A stretch of DNA of 64,000 bases from Chthonomonas sp. (GTDB lineage Bacteria > Armatimonadota > Fimbriimonadia > Fimbriimonadales > Fimbriimonadaceae), in NCBI GenBank assembly GCA_016788585.1, contig JAEURP010000009.1:248001-312000 (forward strand). The letters run 5' to 3'. Positions 15,952-24,165 of this stretch are shown here, piece by piece (within the stretch, counting starts at the first letter, position 1; each line of letters opens with the position of its first letter). The translations under genes were made by a program, and so were the position numbers. A model generated the notes under the pieces. It saw only the letters and a program-made list of their open reading frames with translations, was not told the origin of the DNA and made no database searches.

Positions 15952-16852
15952 GGGACTCGATAGCGAGCCAAGCCCAAGAATCAGCCCTCAGGCCGTCTTC
16001 GAGCGATGTCTTGTATGGTGCGCCACCTAAGAAGTCTTCGATAAGGGCGAGTTCCAAGTTAGAACCGTACCCGGCGCCACGAGGCCGATCATCGGTAACT
16101 CCGATGGATTGAGCGTACAGATCGGCTTCAATGACTCCTTTATCGCCAACAATAGTGAGCGTTAGGTCGCCCCAAACAGGATAGGCTGCGGGGCGGCTCC
16201 AACTGGAGTCGAGGGTCACGAACTTGCCGTTGGGCAGATCATATGTCGACATGGCGGCATCTTCAACGCCTTTTGCCTGGAACAGATTGTTAGCATGGGT
16301 CTTCACCCCGACTGGGGTCCCAAGGCCAAGCTGATTGATGAGGTCGGCGCAGTGCACCGTGTGGTCCAGAATCGTCCCTCCCCCCAGTTCCTTCTCCACA
16401 AACCACCCCCCAGGACACTTGCCATGATTGGTGGCCGTGATGCTGAGGATCTCGCCAATTTCACCGGCCTGAACTCGCTGCAGGATGCGCGACCACATGG
16501 GCGAGAACCGGCAGGGGAGCGCGGCCATAAACGGGTGCCCATTTACCATTTGGTTAATGCGCTCGCCGCTCGCCCTGTCCATCGCGATCGGCTTTTCACA
16601 CAGTATAGGAACATTCGCTTGGACACACAGGGCGATTAGGGTCTCATGGTGGACTGTTTCGGAACATATAACCGCTGCCTCTGACTCGGCGACCAGGGCC
16701 TCGGGATTGTCAAAGAACGGAACATTGTACTTCTCGGCCAGCGGCATCCCGATCCGCGGATCGCAATCGTAGATTCCGTGCAAGTTCGACCCTAAGTGAT
16801 GGAGGTAGGCGTGAACATGGACATGGGCAACACCGAGAATCGCGACCTTCAT
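15929..16852 (-). CDS. Gfo/Idh/MocA-family NAD(P)-dependent oxidoreductase
   Basis: 307 residues. Rossmann N-terminus VAILGVAHVHVHAYLHHL, where the usual GxGxxG is replaced by GVAHVH, a variant seen in sugar dehydrogenases of this superfamily. CEKPIAM at about 85-91 holds the conserved catalytic-loop Lys. GGGTILDHTVHCADL (about 152-166) carries the C-terminal His/Asp typical of the family. Oxidises or reduces a sugar or cyclitol; the substrate is unknown. ATG overlaps tsaE by 4 nt (ATGA), so it belongs to the tmk-tsaE unit, although a metabolic link is not apparent. Confidence 0.88.
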   Translation of the reverse strand: MKVAILGVAHVHVHAYLHHLGSNLHGIYDCDPRIGMPLAEKYNVPFFDNPEALVAESEAAVICSETVHHETLIALCVQANVPILCEKPIAMDRASGERINQMVNGHPFMAALPCRFSPMWSRILQRVQAGEIGEILSITATNHGKCPGGWFVEKELGGGTILDHTVHCADLINQLGLGTPVGVKTHANNLFQAKGVEDAAMSTYDLPNGKFVTLDSSWSRPAAYPVWGDLTLTIVGDKGVIEADLYAQSIGVTDDRPRGAGYGSNLELALIEDFLGGAPYKTSLEDGLRADSWAWLAIESLTASSNV

Positions 16853-17271
16853 GACGGTTCAGTGTAGTTGTTTGGCGGAGTGACTTGCACGAGCCGCCCT
16901 TTGGGATGGAAGTCGAGCCGAATGCACCAATGGGGAAGCTCCGACAGGAGGTCTTGTGCGTGTTCCGGCCACTCGATAAGGCAAAGGTGAGACTCCAGAT
17001 AGTCCTCCAGTCCTGTTCCCGCGGCCTGCTTCACTCGGTAGAAGTCGGCGTGCATGACCGGCGGGTCGGTTTCGAATAATTGAATGAGGTTGAAGGTCGG
17101 CGAGCGAACTGCTTCCACTATGCCAAGCCCTTCGAGGGCGCCCCGAACAAATGTAGTCTTTCCGGCGCCAAGCTCGCCCTCGAGCCACACGATTGTGCCC
17201 GAAGTCCACTCTCGCACCAAGTTGGCTGCGAGGTCCTTAAGTTCTCGCTCTGTCGAAACTAGGTCGGCCAT
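16849..17271 (-). CDS. tsaE: tRNA threonylcarbamoyladenosine biosynthesis ATPase TsaE
   Basis: 140 residues. Walker A GELGAGKTTFVRG at about 33-45, then RSPTFNLIQLFE (57-68) and HADFYR (75-80), the TsaE/YjeE signature. Works with TsaB and TsaD to install t6A37 on ANN-decoding tRNAs; those partners are not in the window. Start overlaps the end of tmk by 13 nt and stop overlaps the oxidoreductase start by 4 nt. Confidence 0.95.
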   Translation of the reverse strand: MADLVSTERELKDLAANLVREWTSGTIVWLEGELGAGKTTFVRGALEGLGIVEAVRSPTFNLIQLFETDPPVMHADFYRVKQAAGTGLEDYLESHLCLIEWPEHAQDLLSELPHWCIRLDFHPKGRLVQVTPPNNYTEPS

Positions 17272-17843
17272 GAGTTCAAAACTTGGTCAACCAGAGACTC
17301 GGTCGTGACCGCGGCATCCAAAACGACGAAGCGGCTAGGTTCCTCCCTTGCCAGACTGAGGAAGCCATCCCTAACCTTTTGGTGAAATTCATTGGTTTCC
17401 AAATCTAGGCGATCTCCTTTCGTCCGACGCTTTGTGGCCTCGGATGGATCTAAGTCCAGAACGAAGGTCCGATCTGGAACGAGATTCCCAGTGGCGAAGG
17501 CATTGAGCTCCTTAAGCATCGCGATATCGAAGCCTCGGGCAAAGCCTTGGTACACGACGGTCGAGTCTCCATAGCGATCGCAAAGCACAATGTCGCCACG
17601 TTCGAGGGCCGGCCGAATCGTGTTTCGAACATGCTCGCTTCGATCGGCGAGAAAGAGGAAAAGCTCCGCCTCGGGGCAGACGTGGCGATCGAGTAGCAAT
17701 CCTCGAACCTCCTTGCCGAACTCGCCGTCACCAGGTTCCCGTGTCACGAGCACTGAGGCCCCGCTGGCATGCAGTCGCCCAGACAAAGTGGCGATCAGCG
17801 TTGATTTGCCAGCGCCATCGACCCCTTCAAACGTAACGAACAT
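17259..17843 (-). CDS. tmk: Thymidylate kinase
   Basis: 194 residues beginning MFVTFEGVDGAGKST, with Walker A at about residues 6-13. DR-Y motif (CDRYGDSTVVYQG) and LDLDP follow the dTMP kinase pattern. Makes dTDP from dTMP. The frame is open for 25 codons upstream, but ATG 17843 gives the canonical N-terminus and lies 8 nt from a TACGAT -10 box, implying a leaderless transcript. Divergent from glcD with only 37 nt between start codons. Confidence 0.95.
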   Translation of the reverse strand: MFVTFEGVDGAGKSTLIATLSGRLHASGASVLVTREPGDGEFGKEVRGLLLDRHVCPEAELFLFLADRSEHVRNTIRPALERGDIVLCDRYGDSTVVYQGFARGFDIAMLKELNAFATGNLVPDRTFVLDLDPSEATKRRTKGDRLDLETNEFHQKVRDGFLSLAREEPSRFVVLDAAVTTESLVDQVLNSWPT

Positions 17844-17851
17844 CGCACCAA

Positions 17852-17857
17852 ATCGTA
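17852..17857 (-). promoter_or_regulatory. -10 box 8 nt before tmk
   Basis: TACGAT on the minus strand, followed by 8 nt and the tmk ATG. Fits leaderless initiation. Lies 11 nt from the opposing glcD box. Confidence 0.5.
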
Positions 17858-17868
17858 CCCGCCTGATG

Positions 17869-17874
17869 TAGACT
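17869..17874 (+). promoter_or_regulatory. -10 box 6 nt before glcD
   Basis: TAGACT, then CGGCCC and ATG. The octamer CTCGGCCC between box and start is identical to that upstream of the gene at 4292. Confidence 0.5.
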
Positions 17875-17880
17875 CGGCCC

Positions 17881-19293
17881 ATGTTTGGCGGAACCGAGCT
17901 CGCTGCCTTGCGGGCCATCGTCGGTGACGATGGAATCCTGCAGGGGGCAAGCGTCGAACGAGCCTATGACTGTGATGCCTACACGGTTGATCGCTCAAGT
18001 CCAACCGCTATTGCCCTGCCGAGTACGACAGAACAGGTATCGCAACTGGTCCAGTGGTGCAATTCCCGCAATGTGGCCTTCACTGCGCGTGGAGCGGGAA
18101 CCGGATTGAGTGGCGGGGCGATGCCGGCGCTGGGTGGCCTGGTTATTTCCACCAAGCGGTTAAACCAAATCTTAGTGATCGACATCGCTGGGTGGCGATT
18201 ACTCGCCCAGGCAGGAGTAGTCAACGCACACGTCTCGCGAGCCGTGGCCGCACACGGATTACATTTCGCCCCTGATCCTTCCAGCCAGTCAGTTTCGACA
18301 ATTGGTGGAAACATTGCCGAGAACTCAGGCGGACCTCACACGCTGAAATATGGCGTCACCGCACCGCATGTCTTGGGCTGCAAACTAGTCTTACCAAACG
18401 GTGAGATCGTGTCCATCGATCGTCACGAAGACTCCCCAGATCTCCTTAGCCTCGTGATTGGCGCTGAGGGACTCCTTGGCATCGTGACCGAAGCTTGGTT
18501 ACGGCTCACCCCAGTTCCCGAACGAGTTGAAACTGTGCTGATTTCATTTTCGACTATTCGCGATGCTACTGAAACAGTGGCGGCGATTATTGGCGCTGGC
18601 ATTTTGCCTGCGGCCCTCGAACTCATGGATCGTCGCATCTTGGACGCCGTACGCCAGGCTTTTGGACTAGAGTTTCCAGAAGCCACCCAGTCGATGCTTC
18701 TCGTTGAATGCGATGGCGACCCCGTCGAATGCAAGCGCGAGATCGAGCAGGTTTTCGAACTAGCGAAAGCACCCATCGAGGCGCGGCTCGCACAATCAGA
18801 GGAACAACGCGCAAGTTTTTGGATGGCAAGAAAGAAGGGCATAGGAGCTATGGGGCGGCTTGCCCCGACGATCGTGACCCACGACGGCGTCATTCCACCA
18901 TCGAAACTCCCGGAGATGCTCGAATTCGTCTACGAGGTTGCTGAACAACACCAGGTTGGAGTGGCAAATCTCTTTCACGCGGGCGATGGGAACTTACACC
19001 CATGTTTTTACTTTGACGATCGTGAACCGGGGGCCGTGGAGAGAGTGGTAAATGCCGGCGAGGCAATCATGCGGCGATGCATCGAACTTGGTGGAAGTCT
19101 CACCGGCGAGCACGGAATCGGCATCGAAAAGCTCGATATGATGCCCCTAATGTTCTCCGAAGCTGACCTTGAGATGCAGGGCTGGGTTCGAGACGCATTC
19201 AATCCAACAAACCTTTGCAACCCGTGCAAAGTCATCCCAAACCAGAAAGGCTGCATCGAGCACCGCCGACGGTGGAGGGGGGCTGCCACTTGA
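17881..19293 (+). CDS. glcD: Glycolate oxidase subunit GlcD (FAD-linked oxidase)
   Basis: 470 residues, normal GlcD length. FAD-binding type-4 domain with GAGTGLSGGAMP at about 73-84 and GGNIAENSGGPHTLKYG (141-157); C-terminal FAD-oxidase cap with HAGDGNLHP (364-372) and GEHGIG (409-414), containing the metal-binding and active-site His residues. Oxidises glycolate (or D-lactate) to the 2-oxo acid, passing electrons through GlcE and the Fe-S protein GlcF. First gene of glcDEF. Leaderless ATG start predicted. Confidence 0.93.
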   Translation: MFGGTELAALRAIVGDDGILQGASVERAYDCDAYTVDRSSPTAIALPSTTEQVSQLVQWCNSRNVAFTARGAGTGLSGGAMPALGGLVISTKRLNQILVIDIAGWRLLAQAGVVNAHVSRAVAAHGLHFAPDPSSQSVSTIGGNIAENSGGPHTLKYGVTAPHVLGCKLVLPNGEIVSIDRHEDSPDLLSLVIGAEGLLGIVTEAWLRLTPVPERVETVLISFSTIRDATETVAAIIGAGILPAALELMDRRILDAVRQAFGLEFPEATQSMLLVECDGDPVECKREIEQVFELAKAPIEARLAQSEEQRASFWMARKKGIGAMGRLAPTIVTHDGVIPPSKLPEMLEFVYEVAEQHQVGVANLFHAGDGNLHPCFYFDDREPGAVERVVNAGEAIMRRCIELGGSLTGEHGIGIEKLDMMPLMFSEADLEMQGWVRDAFNPTNLCNPCKVIPNQKGCIEHRRRWRGAAT

Positions 19294-19859
19294 CCGGTTT
19301 AACCAAAGGGTTAGCTGACTTGGCGGAACAGATCGCTGGGGCCCAAAGGGTCACGACCGATCCGGTGGCTAGCCATGGCGCTGACTTGGACGAGAGGTTC
19401 TCTGCCTCGAGTCAGGATTTTGTCGCCCGGATTCCGGCGTGGTGGACCAGTGACCGAATTGCCAAAGCGCTAGCAGAGCATGGTTTGCGCTTGCCAATTG
19501 AAGCGGCGGGAACTTTGCAAAAGGCAATTGGGTGGAACGAGCCGAATGGCTGGCGAAATTGGGTTCTAGCCATGACTGGCATTACGGCTTCAGGGAAAGT
19601 CGTAAAGAGTGGCGCGCAAGTTACCAAGAGTGTCGCAGGCTTTGAAATTCATAAATTTGTCGTTGGCTCCCGCGACGCGTTCCTATTTCCTGTCGATTAC
19701 ACACTTCGGGTGATCCCTACCTCAGTGGAACCGAATCTAGAGCTGCAGGTTTTGTCGAATACAGAGCTAAGCGACGCCGAGCGGAAACTATTGATCGCGC
19801 TCAAGCAGCGGTTTGATCCAACTGGGAAACTCAACCCAGGAATTTGGGGGTTTATGTGA
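19290..19859 (+). CDS. glcE: Reduced GlcE-like FAD-binding subunit
   Basis: 189 residues from a TTG at 19290 that overlaps the glcD stop and has a GGAGGGGGG ribosome-binding site. GlcE is normally about 350 residues. Retained: the second half of the FAD-binding fold (ITASGKVVKSGAQVTKSVAGFEIHKFVVGS) and the C-terminal RFDPTGKLNPG. Missing: the glycine-rich first FAD loop and the substrate-side cap. Position between glcD and glcF makes the identity secure, but it may only hold FAD weakly or serve as a structural subunit. Confidence 0.8.
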   Translation: MTGLTKGLADLAEQIAGAQRVTTDPVASHGADLDERFSASSQDFVARIPAWWTSDRIAKALAEHGLRLPIEAAGTLQKAIGWNEPNGWRNWVLAMTGITASGKVVKSGAQVTKSVAGFEIHKFVVGSRDAFLFPVDYTLRVIPTSVEPNLELQVLSNTELSDAERKLLIALKQRFDPTGKLNPGIWGFM

Positions 19860-21022
19860 ACGAGTCGAGAAGCCTTGAAGATTTGACCTCGGCTTGCATT
19901 CGTTGCGGCTTTTGCTTAGAGTCGTGTCCAACTTTTCAGCTTACTGGTGAGGAAACGGAGAGCCCCCGTGGACGAATCTACTTAGTGCGATCAGCACAGG
20001 AAGGCAAACTTCCTTGGAGTCAAGTCGGACCTCATATCGAAAAGTGTTTGGGGTGCCGGGCTTGCGAAACGGCCTGCCCAAGCGGGGTGGAGTATGGCCA
20101 GATCTTCGAGATTGCAAAGTCCAATCTTGAGCCCAAATGGTGGCGTAGAGCGTTACTTCGTCAACTGACCGATTCAGGGAAAGCAAGTCGGCAGTTCAGG
20201 TTGGCGGCGCTTTTGCCCGGAAGAAAATTACCGTCGTTTCTTAGTCGGCTCTGGACGGGTGAGCCTACCCAAGCCCGCATTCCAAAGCGGCAATCCCCGC
20301 GTGAATATCCTGCGCTAGAAAGCCGTGCCCCATTTCGCGGGCAAGTTGCTCTACTCAGGGGGTGTGTGATGGACGCCCTGTTTCCAAATGTCCACGAAGC
20401 CACTCGACGTCTCCTGAAGAGATGTGGATACGGAGTGATCGATCTTGAAGGATGTTGCGGCGCGCTGAACGCCCATTCTGGTGACCTAGATCAAGCAAGA
20501 CAGCAGTTTGACCATTTGGATAAGTCTCTGATAATCGTTACCAATTCAGCCGGTTGCGGTAGTTTCTTGAAAGACAGTGGGGCCAGAGCATTTGACGCTG
20601 CTGAGTTCCTGTACGCCAATGGGCTGCGAGAACTTATCAGATCTGCGCCGGGTCTTGTGAAGCGAGTTACGTATCACGATGCTTGCCACTTGGCGCATGG
20701 TCAGGGCGTGAGGAGCCAACCTCGGGAGTTAATCCGGTCAATTCAGGGCATTACTTTGATCGAACTCGAAAATGCGGATCGTTGCTGCGGAAGTGCCGGC
20801 ATTTACAATGTGCAGCAGCCAACGATGGCGAAGCAGCTTCTCGACCTAAAGTGGCAGAGCATCGAAGCAACTGGAGCAGAGATTCTGGTCAGCGGTAATC
20901 CGGGTTGTCACGCTTGGATTGAGCAAGGTTGCGCCGACCGAAGGAGCCCAGTAATGGTGTTGCATACGATGGAGCTACTCGAGGCGGCTTTCAGTGGGCT
21001 CGACGAGCTCGCGAAGAAATAG
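19856..21022 (+). CDS. glcF: Glycolate oxidase iron-sulfur subunit GlcF
   Basis: 388 residues from a GTG at 19856 that overlaps the glcE stop and follows a GGGGG ribosome-binding site (TTG 19844 would add four residues). Two 4Fe-4S motifs, CIRCGFCLESCP and CLGCRACETACP, lie in the first 80 residues. Two CCG domains follow (GCCGALNAHSGD; DRCCGSAGIYN). Transfers electrons from GlcD/GlcE to the quinone pool. Overlaps the convergent thioesterase gene by 48 nt. Confidence 0.93.
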   Translation: MNESRSLEDLTSACIRCGFCLESCPTFQLTGEETESPRGRIYLVRSAQEGKLPWSQVGPHIEKCLGCRACETACPSGVEYGQIFEIAKSNLEPKWWRRALLRQLTDSGKASRQFRLAALLPGRKLPSFLSRLWTGEPTQARIPKRQSPREYPALESRAPFRGQVALLRGCVMDALFPNVHEATRRLLKRCGYGVIDLEGCCGALNAHSGDLDQARQQFDHLDKSLIIVTNSAGCGSFLKDSGARAFDAAEFLYANGLRELIRSAPGLVKRVTYHDACHLAHGQGVRSQPRELIRSIQGITLIELENADRCCGSAGIYNVQQPTMAKQLLDLKWQSIEATGAEILVSGNPGCHAWIEQGCADRRSPVMVLHTMELLEAAFSGLDELAKK

Positions 21023-21391
21023 AGGCAAGGTGACGGCTTTGAAGTCGCTCCCGACGCACACGTGCCATGTGTAGCCCTCGGTGACAACCTTGCCGCCAAG
21101 CACTACCTCGTAGTCGATTCGGACCGCGGCCCGCTTCAATTCACCAACCCAAACCCTTATTGTGATCTCGTCGTCGTACTTAACTTCGCCCTTGTAGCGA
21201 GCATGAGCTTCGACAACCGGAAACTTATATCCGCGTTCTTCTATCTCTTTGTAGGGCAACCCTCTCTCTCGAAAGAACGCCGAGCGAGCTTGTTCGAACC
21301 AGATGAGGTAATTGGCATAGTAAGCGTGCCCCATTTGATCTGTTTCGGCATAACGAACCCGTACTTTTTCCTCGGTAACGCTACCAATCAC
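20975..21391 (-). CDS. YbgC/4HBT-type acyl-CoA thioesterase
   Basis: Hot-dog-fold thioesterase. VRYAETDQMGHAYYANYLIWFEQAR contains the catalytic Asp and the family HAxYxNY-F-E motif. A GTG at 21391 gives 138 residues, typical for the family; the frame stays open to a TTG at 21475, which would run into the divergent ftsE. No good ribosome-binding site marks any start. Hydrolyses acyl-CoA or acyl-ACP. In Proteobacteria ybgC sits next to tol-pal; here it is beside ftsEX instead. Confidence 0.85.
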   Translation of the reverse strand: MIGSVTEEKVRVRYAETDQMGHAYYANYLIWFEQARSAFFRERGLPYKEIEERGYKFPVVEAHARYKGEVKYDDEITIRVWVGELKRAAVRIDYEVVLGGKVVTEGYTWHVCVGSDFKAVTLPLFLRELVEPTESRLE

Positions 21392-21446
21392 GGTCAGATG
21401 GTACTCAGTCCTGGGCAAATGGTTCGAAACTGGTACCCTGTTACTC

Positions 21447-22136
21447 TTGTCTGGGTTGCCAAGTATTGAGTTCAAAGGAGTGAGCGTCGAGTACGGGAAG
21501 TACGTTCGAGCGCTAACCGACGTCAGCTTCTCAGTTCAAAAGGGCGAGTTTGTCTTCTTTGTTGGCCGGACCGGTAGCGGAAAGTCGACGGTTCTAAAGC
21601 TTTTGAGTCGGGAAGTGCAGGCGACGCGCGGCACGGTCATGTTCGATGGCACCAATGTTTCGGCTATGGCGGAGAGTGAGGTTCCGGCCCTTAGGCGCCG
21701 GATGGGAATTGTTCCGCAGGACTTTGGCCTTCTCCCGCGCAAAAAGGCGTGGGAGAACATCGGATATGCCATGCGCGCTGTGGGAAAGCGTCGAAGCGAA
21801 GTTCGCAAAGCGATTGAGCCAATTCTCGAAAATGTGAACTTGGCCCATAGAGCTGATGCGTTTCCGACCGAAATGAGCGGCGGTGAACAACAACGGCTCG
21901 CAATCGCGAGGGCCCTCATAAACTCTCCTCAGTTGATCCTCGCCGACGAGCCGACCGGTAATCTTGACGCCGCCCACAGCCTAGAGATCATTCAGCTTTT
22001 GCAAGATCTCAACCGCCAAGGGGCGACAGTGCTTGTGGCGACCCATGATCTGATGGTTCTGGAGCAGTTTAAGCAGCATCGCGTAGTGACCTTAGATGGC
22101 GGAAAGATTGTTTCCGACGGGGTGCCGAGTGCTTGA
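21447..22136 (+). CDS. ftsE: Cell-division ATP-binding protein FtsE
   Basis: 229-residue ABC ATPase. Walker A GRTGSGKST (about 39-47), Q-loop VPQDFGLL, signature MSGGEQQRLAIARAL, Walker B ILADEPTGNLD, and H-switch ATHD. Starts TTG at 21447 or TTG at 21456; neither has a clear ribosome-binding site. With FtsX it forms a membrane complex that drives peptidoglycan hydrolases at the division site. Overlaps ftsX by 8 nt. Confidence 0.95.
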   Translation: MSGLPSIEFKGVSVEYGKYVRALTDVSFSVQKGEFVFFVGRTGSGKSTVLKLLSREVQATRGTVMFDGTNVSAMAESEVPALRRRMGIVPQDFGLLPRKKAWENIGYAMRAVGKRRSEVRKAIEPILENVNLAHRADAFPTEMSGGEQQRLAIARALINSPQLILADEPTGNLDAAHSLEIIQLLQDLNRQGATVLVATHDLMVLEQFKQHRVVTLDGGKIVSDGVPSA

Positions 22137-23001
22137 TCGAGTTGAGTTCATGTTCAGCGAAGCCTTAACCGCGCTTCGCCGAAATACGTGGATGAGTTTT
22201 GCTGCAATCACGACGAGTTGCATGGCGCTCTTTCTTCTTGGCGGAATGGCCTTCGCATACCGCGGCATAGCTGGCTATGCCGAGACCCTGCCGAGCAAGC
22301 TTGAAGTAAGAGTTTTCCTTAAGGAGCAAAAAACTGGCTTCGAGACAAAGTCGGCGATCGAACAAATTGGGAAGTTGAAAGGCGTGGGCAGCGTCACCAT
22401 GGTCACGAAGGCGGAGGCCTGGGCCAAAATGCAACGGGAGATGCCGGACATTACGAAAGGCATCACAAATCCCTTGCCCGACGCCCTCAATATCACGCTC
22501 AAAGATGTTGATTCCGCCAATAACGTGGCAGCTGCGATTCGGAAAATGCCAATTGTCGAACGGGACGGGGTGAAGTATGAAGGGGAAACTCAGGCGCTAC
22601 TCTCACAAACGCTGACTCTGTTGCGATGGGTTGGATCGGCGCTTGGTGGGCTCATGCTTCTCACTGGTGCCGTTCTAATTTACAATGCGATCCGCATGAC
22701 TATCGTCGCACGCCGCCGCGAGATTAGAATCATGAGTTTGGTTGGAGCAACAAGGCTCACGATTGTCGTTCCATTGCTGATCGAAGGCATCGTTCAGGGC
22801 GCGATAGGCGGCCTACTCGCTGCGATCTTAATCGTAATTGGGCATCAAATGATGATGAAGATGCTTGTGAATTTCGCCAGCTTCATTCGGGTTGGAGCCC
22901 TGCCCATCGGGATGGTTTTCGGATCGCTCGTAGCATTAGGAGCCGTCTATGGGTTAATCTGTTCGTTGTTCGCAGTGCGCGACCCGAGGGGAATTGCATG
23001 A
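22129..23001 (+). CDS. ftsX: Cell-division membrane protein FtsX
   Basis: 290 residues from a GTG at 22129 within the end of ftsE (ATG 22150 is an alternative). One membrane segment near the N-terminus ([18 protein letters not shown]), a periplasmic domain of about 110 residues that in other bacteria binds the hydrolase, then three membrane segments in the FtsX/MacB permease domain ([10 protein letters not shown] loop). ATGA overlap with the M23 hydrolase gene suggests a fixed three-protein complex. Confidence 0.95.
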   Translation: MLDRVEFMFSEALTALRRNTWMSFAAITTSCMALFLLGGMAFAYRGIAGYAETLPSKLEVRVFLKEQKTGFETKSAIEQIGKLKGVGSVTMVTKAEAWAKMQREMPDITKGITNPLPDALNITLKDVDSANNVAAAIRKMPIVERDGVKYEGETQALLSQTLTLLRWVGSALGGLMLLTGAVLIYNAIRMTIVARRREIRIMSLVGATRLTIVVPLLIEGIVQGAIGGLLAAILIVIGHQMMMKMLVNFASFIRVGALPIGMVFGSLVALGAVYGLICSLFAVRDPRGIA

Positions 23002-24128
23002 AGCTAGCCAATTGGTGTCTTGTCGCCATCCTGATTTTCGTAATTGCTCCTGGTTCCGAGGCTCAGAAGTCTAAGCAATCTTCAAAGCAACTAAATTCCA
23101 AGCTGAAGACCCTAAACAGTAAAAAAGCCGCTGTCAAGCGCGAACTTAGCCAAACAAGGCGCGAGTCGAAAGAGGTTAGCGGTGATATCCAGTGGGTCGA
23201 TCGGGAAATGGACCGATTCTCGGAGTCGATCGAGCAGACAGAATCCGAACTTCAAGAAAACCGGGAAGAGCAGGCGGTTCTCGTAAAGGAGCTAGGTCGC
23301 GCAAGAATCGAACTTGGGCTAAAGCAAGACCAACTGGGTGACCGATTGCGCTCGATCTACATGCAGAACGCGAAGAGCCCCGTGGCGGCAATCCTCTCCA
23401 GTCGGAGCCTTGGCGACCTCGCGGCTCGCAAGGCTGTCCTGGAGCGAGTGGCGTCGCAGGATCGAGACCTATTTGAGGAAGTGAAGGCGAAACTCATCGT
23501 CGTTCAGCAAAAGAAGGCTAAGCAAGACCTCGTTGTGAAGCGGATTGCAACGCTGATGGAGCGCCAAAAGGACTACAAGGCCGAGCTTCATGGCGCGAAA
23601 GTTCGAAAGCGCGCCTATCTTTCAGTTTTGTATTCAAAGGTCGAAGAACTGAGCGATCAATATGCCGCGCTGGATCGAGAGAGCGACTCGATTGCTGCAC
23701 AAATCCAAGCGTATCAATCCAGGAACACAGGCAATGTTGTTTTCCGCGGCGGATTCATGAGGCCCGTGGCGGGCCGAATCACCAGCGGCTTTGGAAACCG
23801 CTTCCACCCGATTCTCAAGCGGAGCCGGCTACATGCTGGCGTTGACTTTGGTGCTGGCACCGGCACGCGTATCGTGGCTGCTGGGTCTGGGGTTGTAATC
23901 TCTGCCGGCTACCGAGGAGGATACGGGAATGCCGTAGTGATCGATCACGGCGGTGGCGTTTCCACCCTCTATGGGCATTGCTCGCGCCTCTATGTTAGCG
24001 CCGGCGAGAAGGTTACAAAGGGCCAGCATATTGCAGCTGTTGGATCAACCGGTCTCTCTACAGGTCCACATTTGCATTTCGAAGTTCGAGTTAATGGGCG
24101 ACCGGTCAACCCTATGTCCCGTTTGTGA
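22998..24128 (+). CDS. Exported coiled-coil M23 peptidase under FtsEX (EnvC-like, metal ligands intact)
   Basis: 376 residues: signal peptide (1-22), long coiled coil (about 25-240) and a C-terminal LytM/M23 domain (250-376). The layout is that of EnvC, the FtsEX-coupled activator of amidases. EnvC has lost its zinc ligands, but here they are present: H279-x3-D283, H327 and H358-x-H360. It is therefore likely to cut peptidoglycan itself. Overlaps ftsX by 4 nt. The name murein hydrolase is safer than EnvC. Confidence 0.9.
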   Translation: MKLANWCLVAILIFVIAPGSEAQKSKQSSKQLNSKLKTLNSKKAAVKRELSQTRRESKEVSGDIQWVDREMDRFSESIEQTESELQENREEQAVLVKELGRARIELGLKQDQLGDRLRSIYMQNAKSPVAAILSSRSLGDLAARKAVLERVASQDRDLFEEVKAKLIVVQQKKAKQDLVVKRIATLMERQKDYKAELHGAKVRKRAYLSVLYSKVEELSDQYAALDRESDSIAAQIQAYQSRNTGNVVFRGGFMRPVAGRITSGFGNRFHPILKRSRLHAGVDFGAGTGTRIVAAGSGVVISAGYRGGYGNAVVIDHGGGVSTLYGHCSRLYVSAGEKVTKGQHIAAVGSTGLSTGPHLHFEVRVNGRPVNPMSRL

Positions 24129-24165
24129 ACGGCACCAGTAATCAAGTCGTAGTAGGTTTCTAGGT

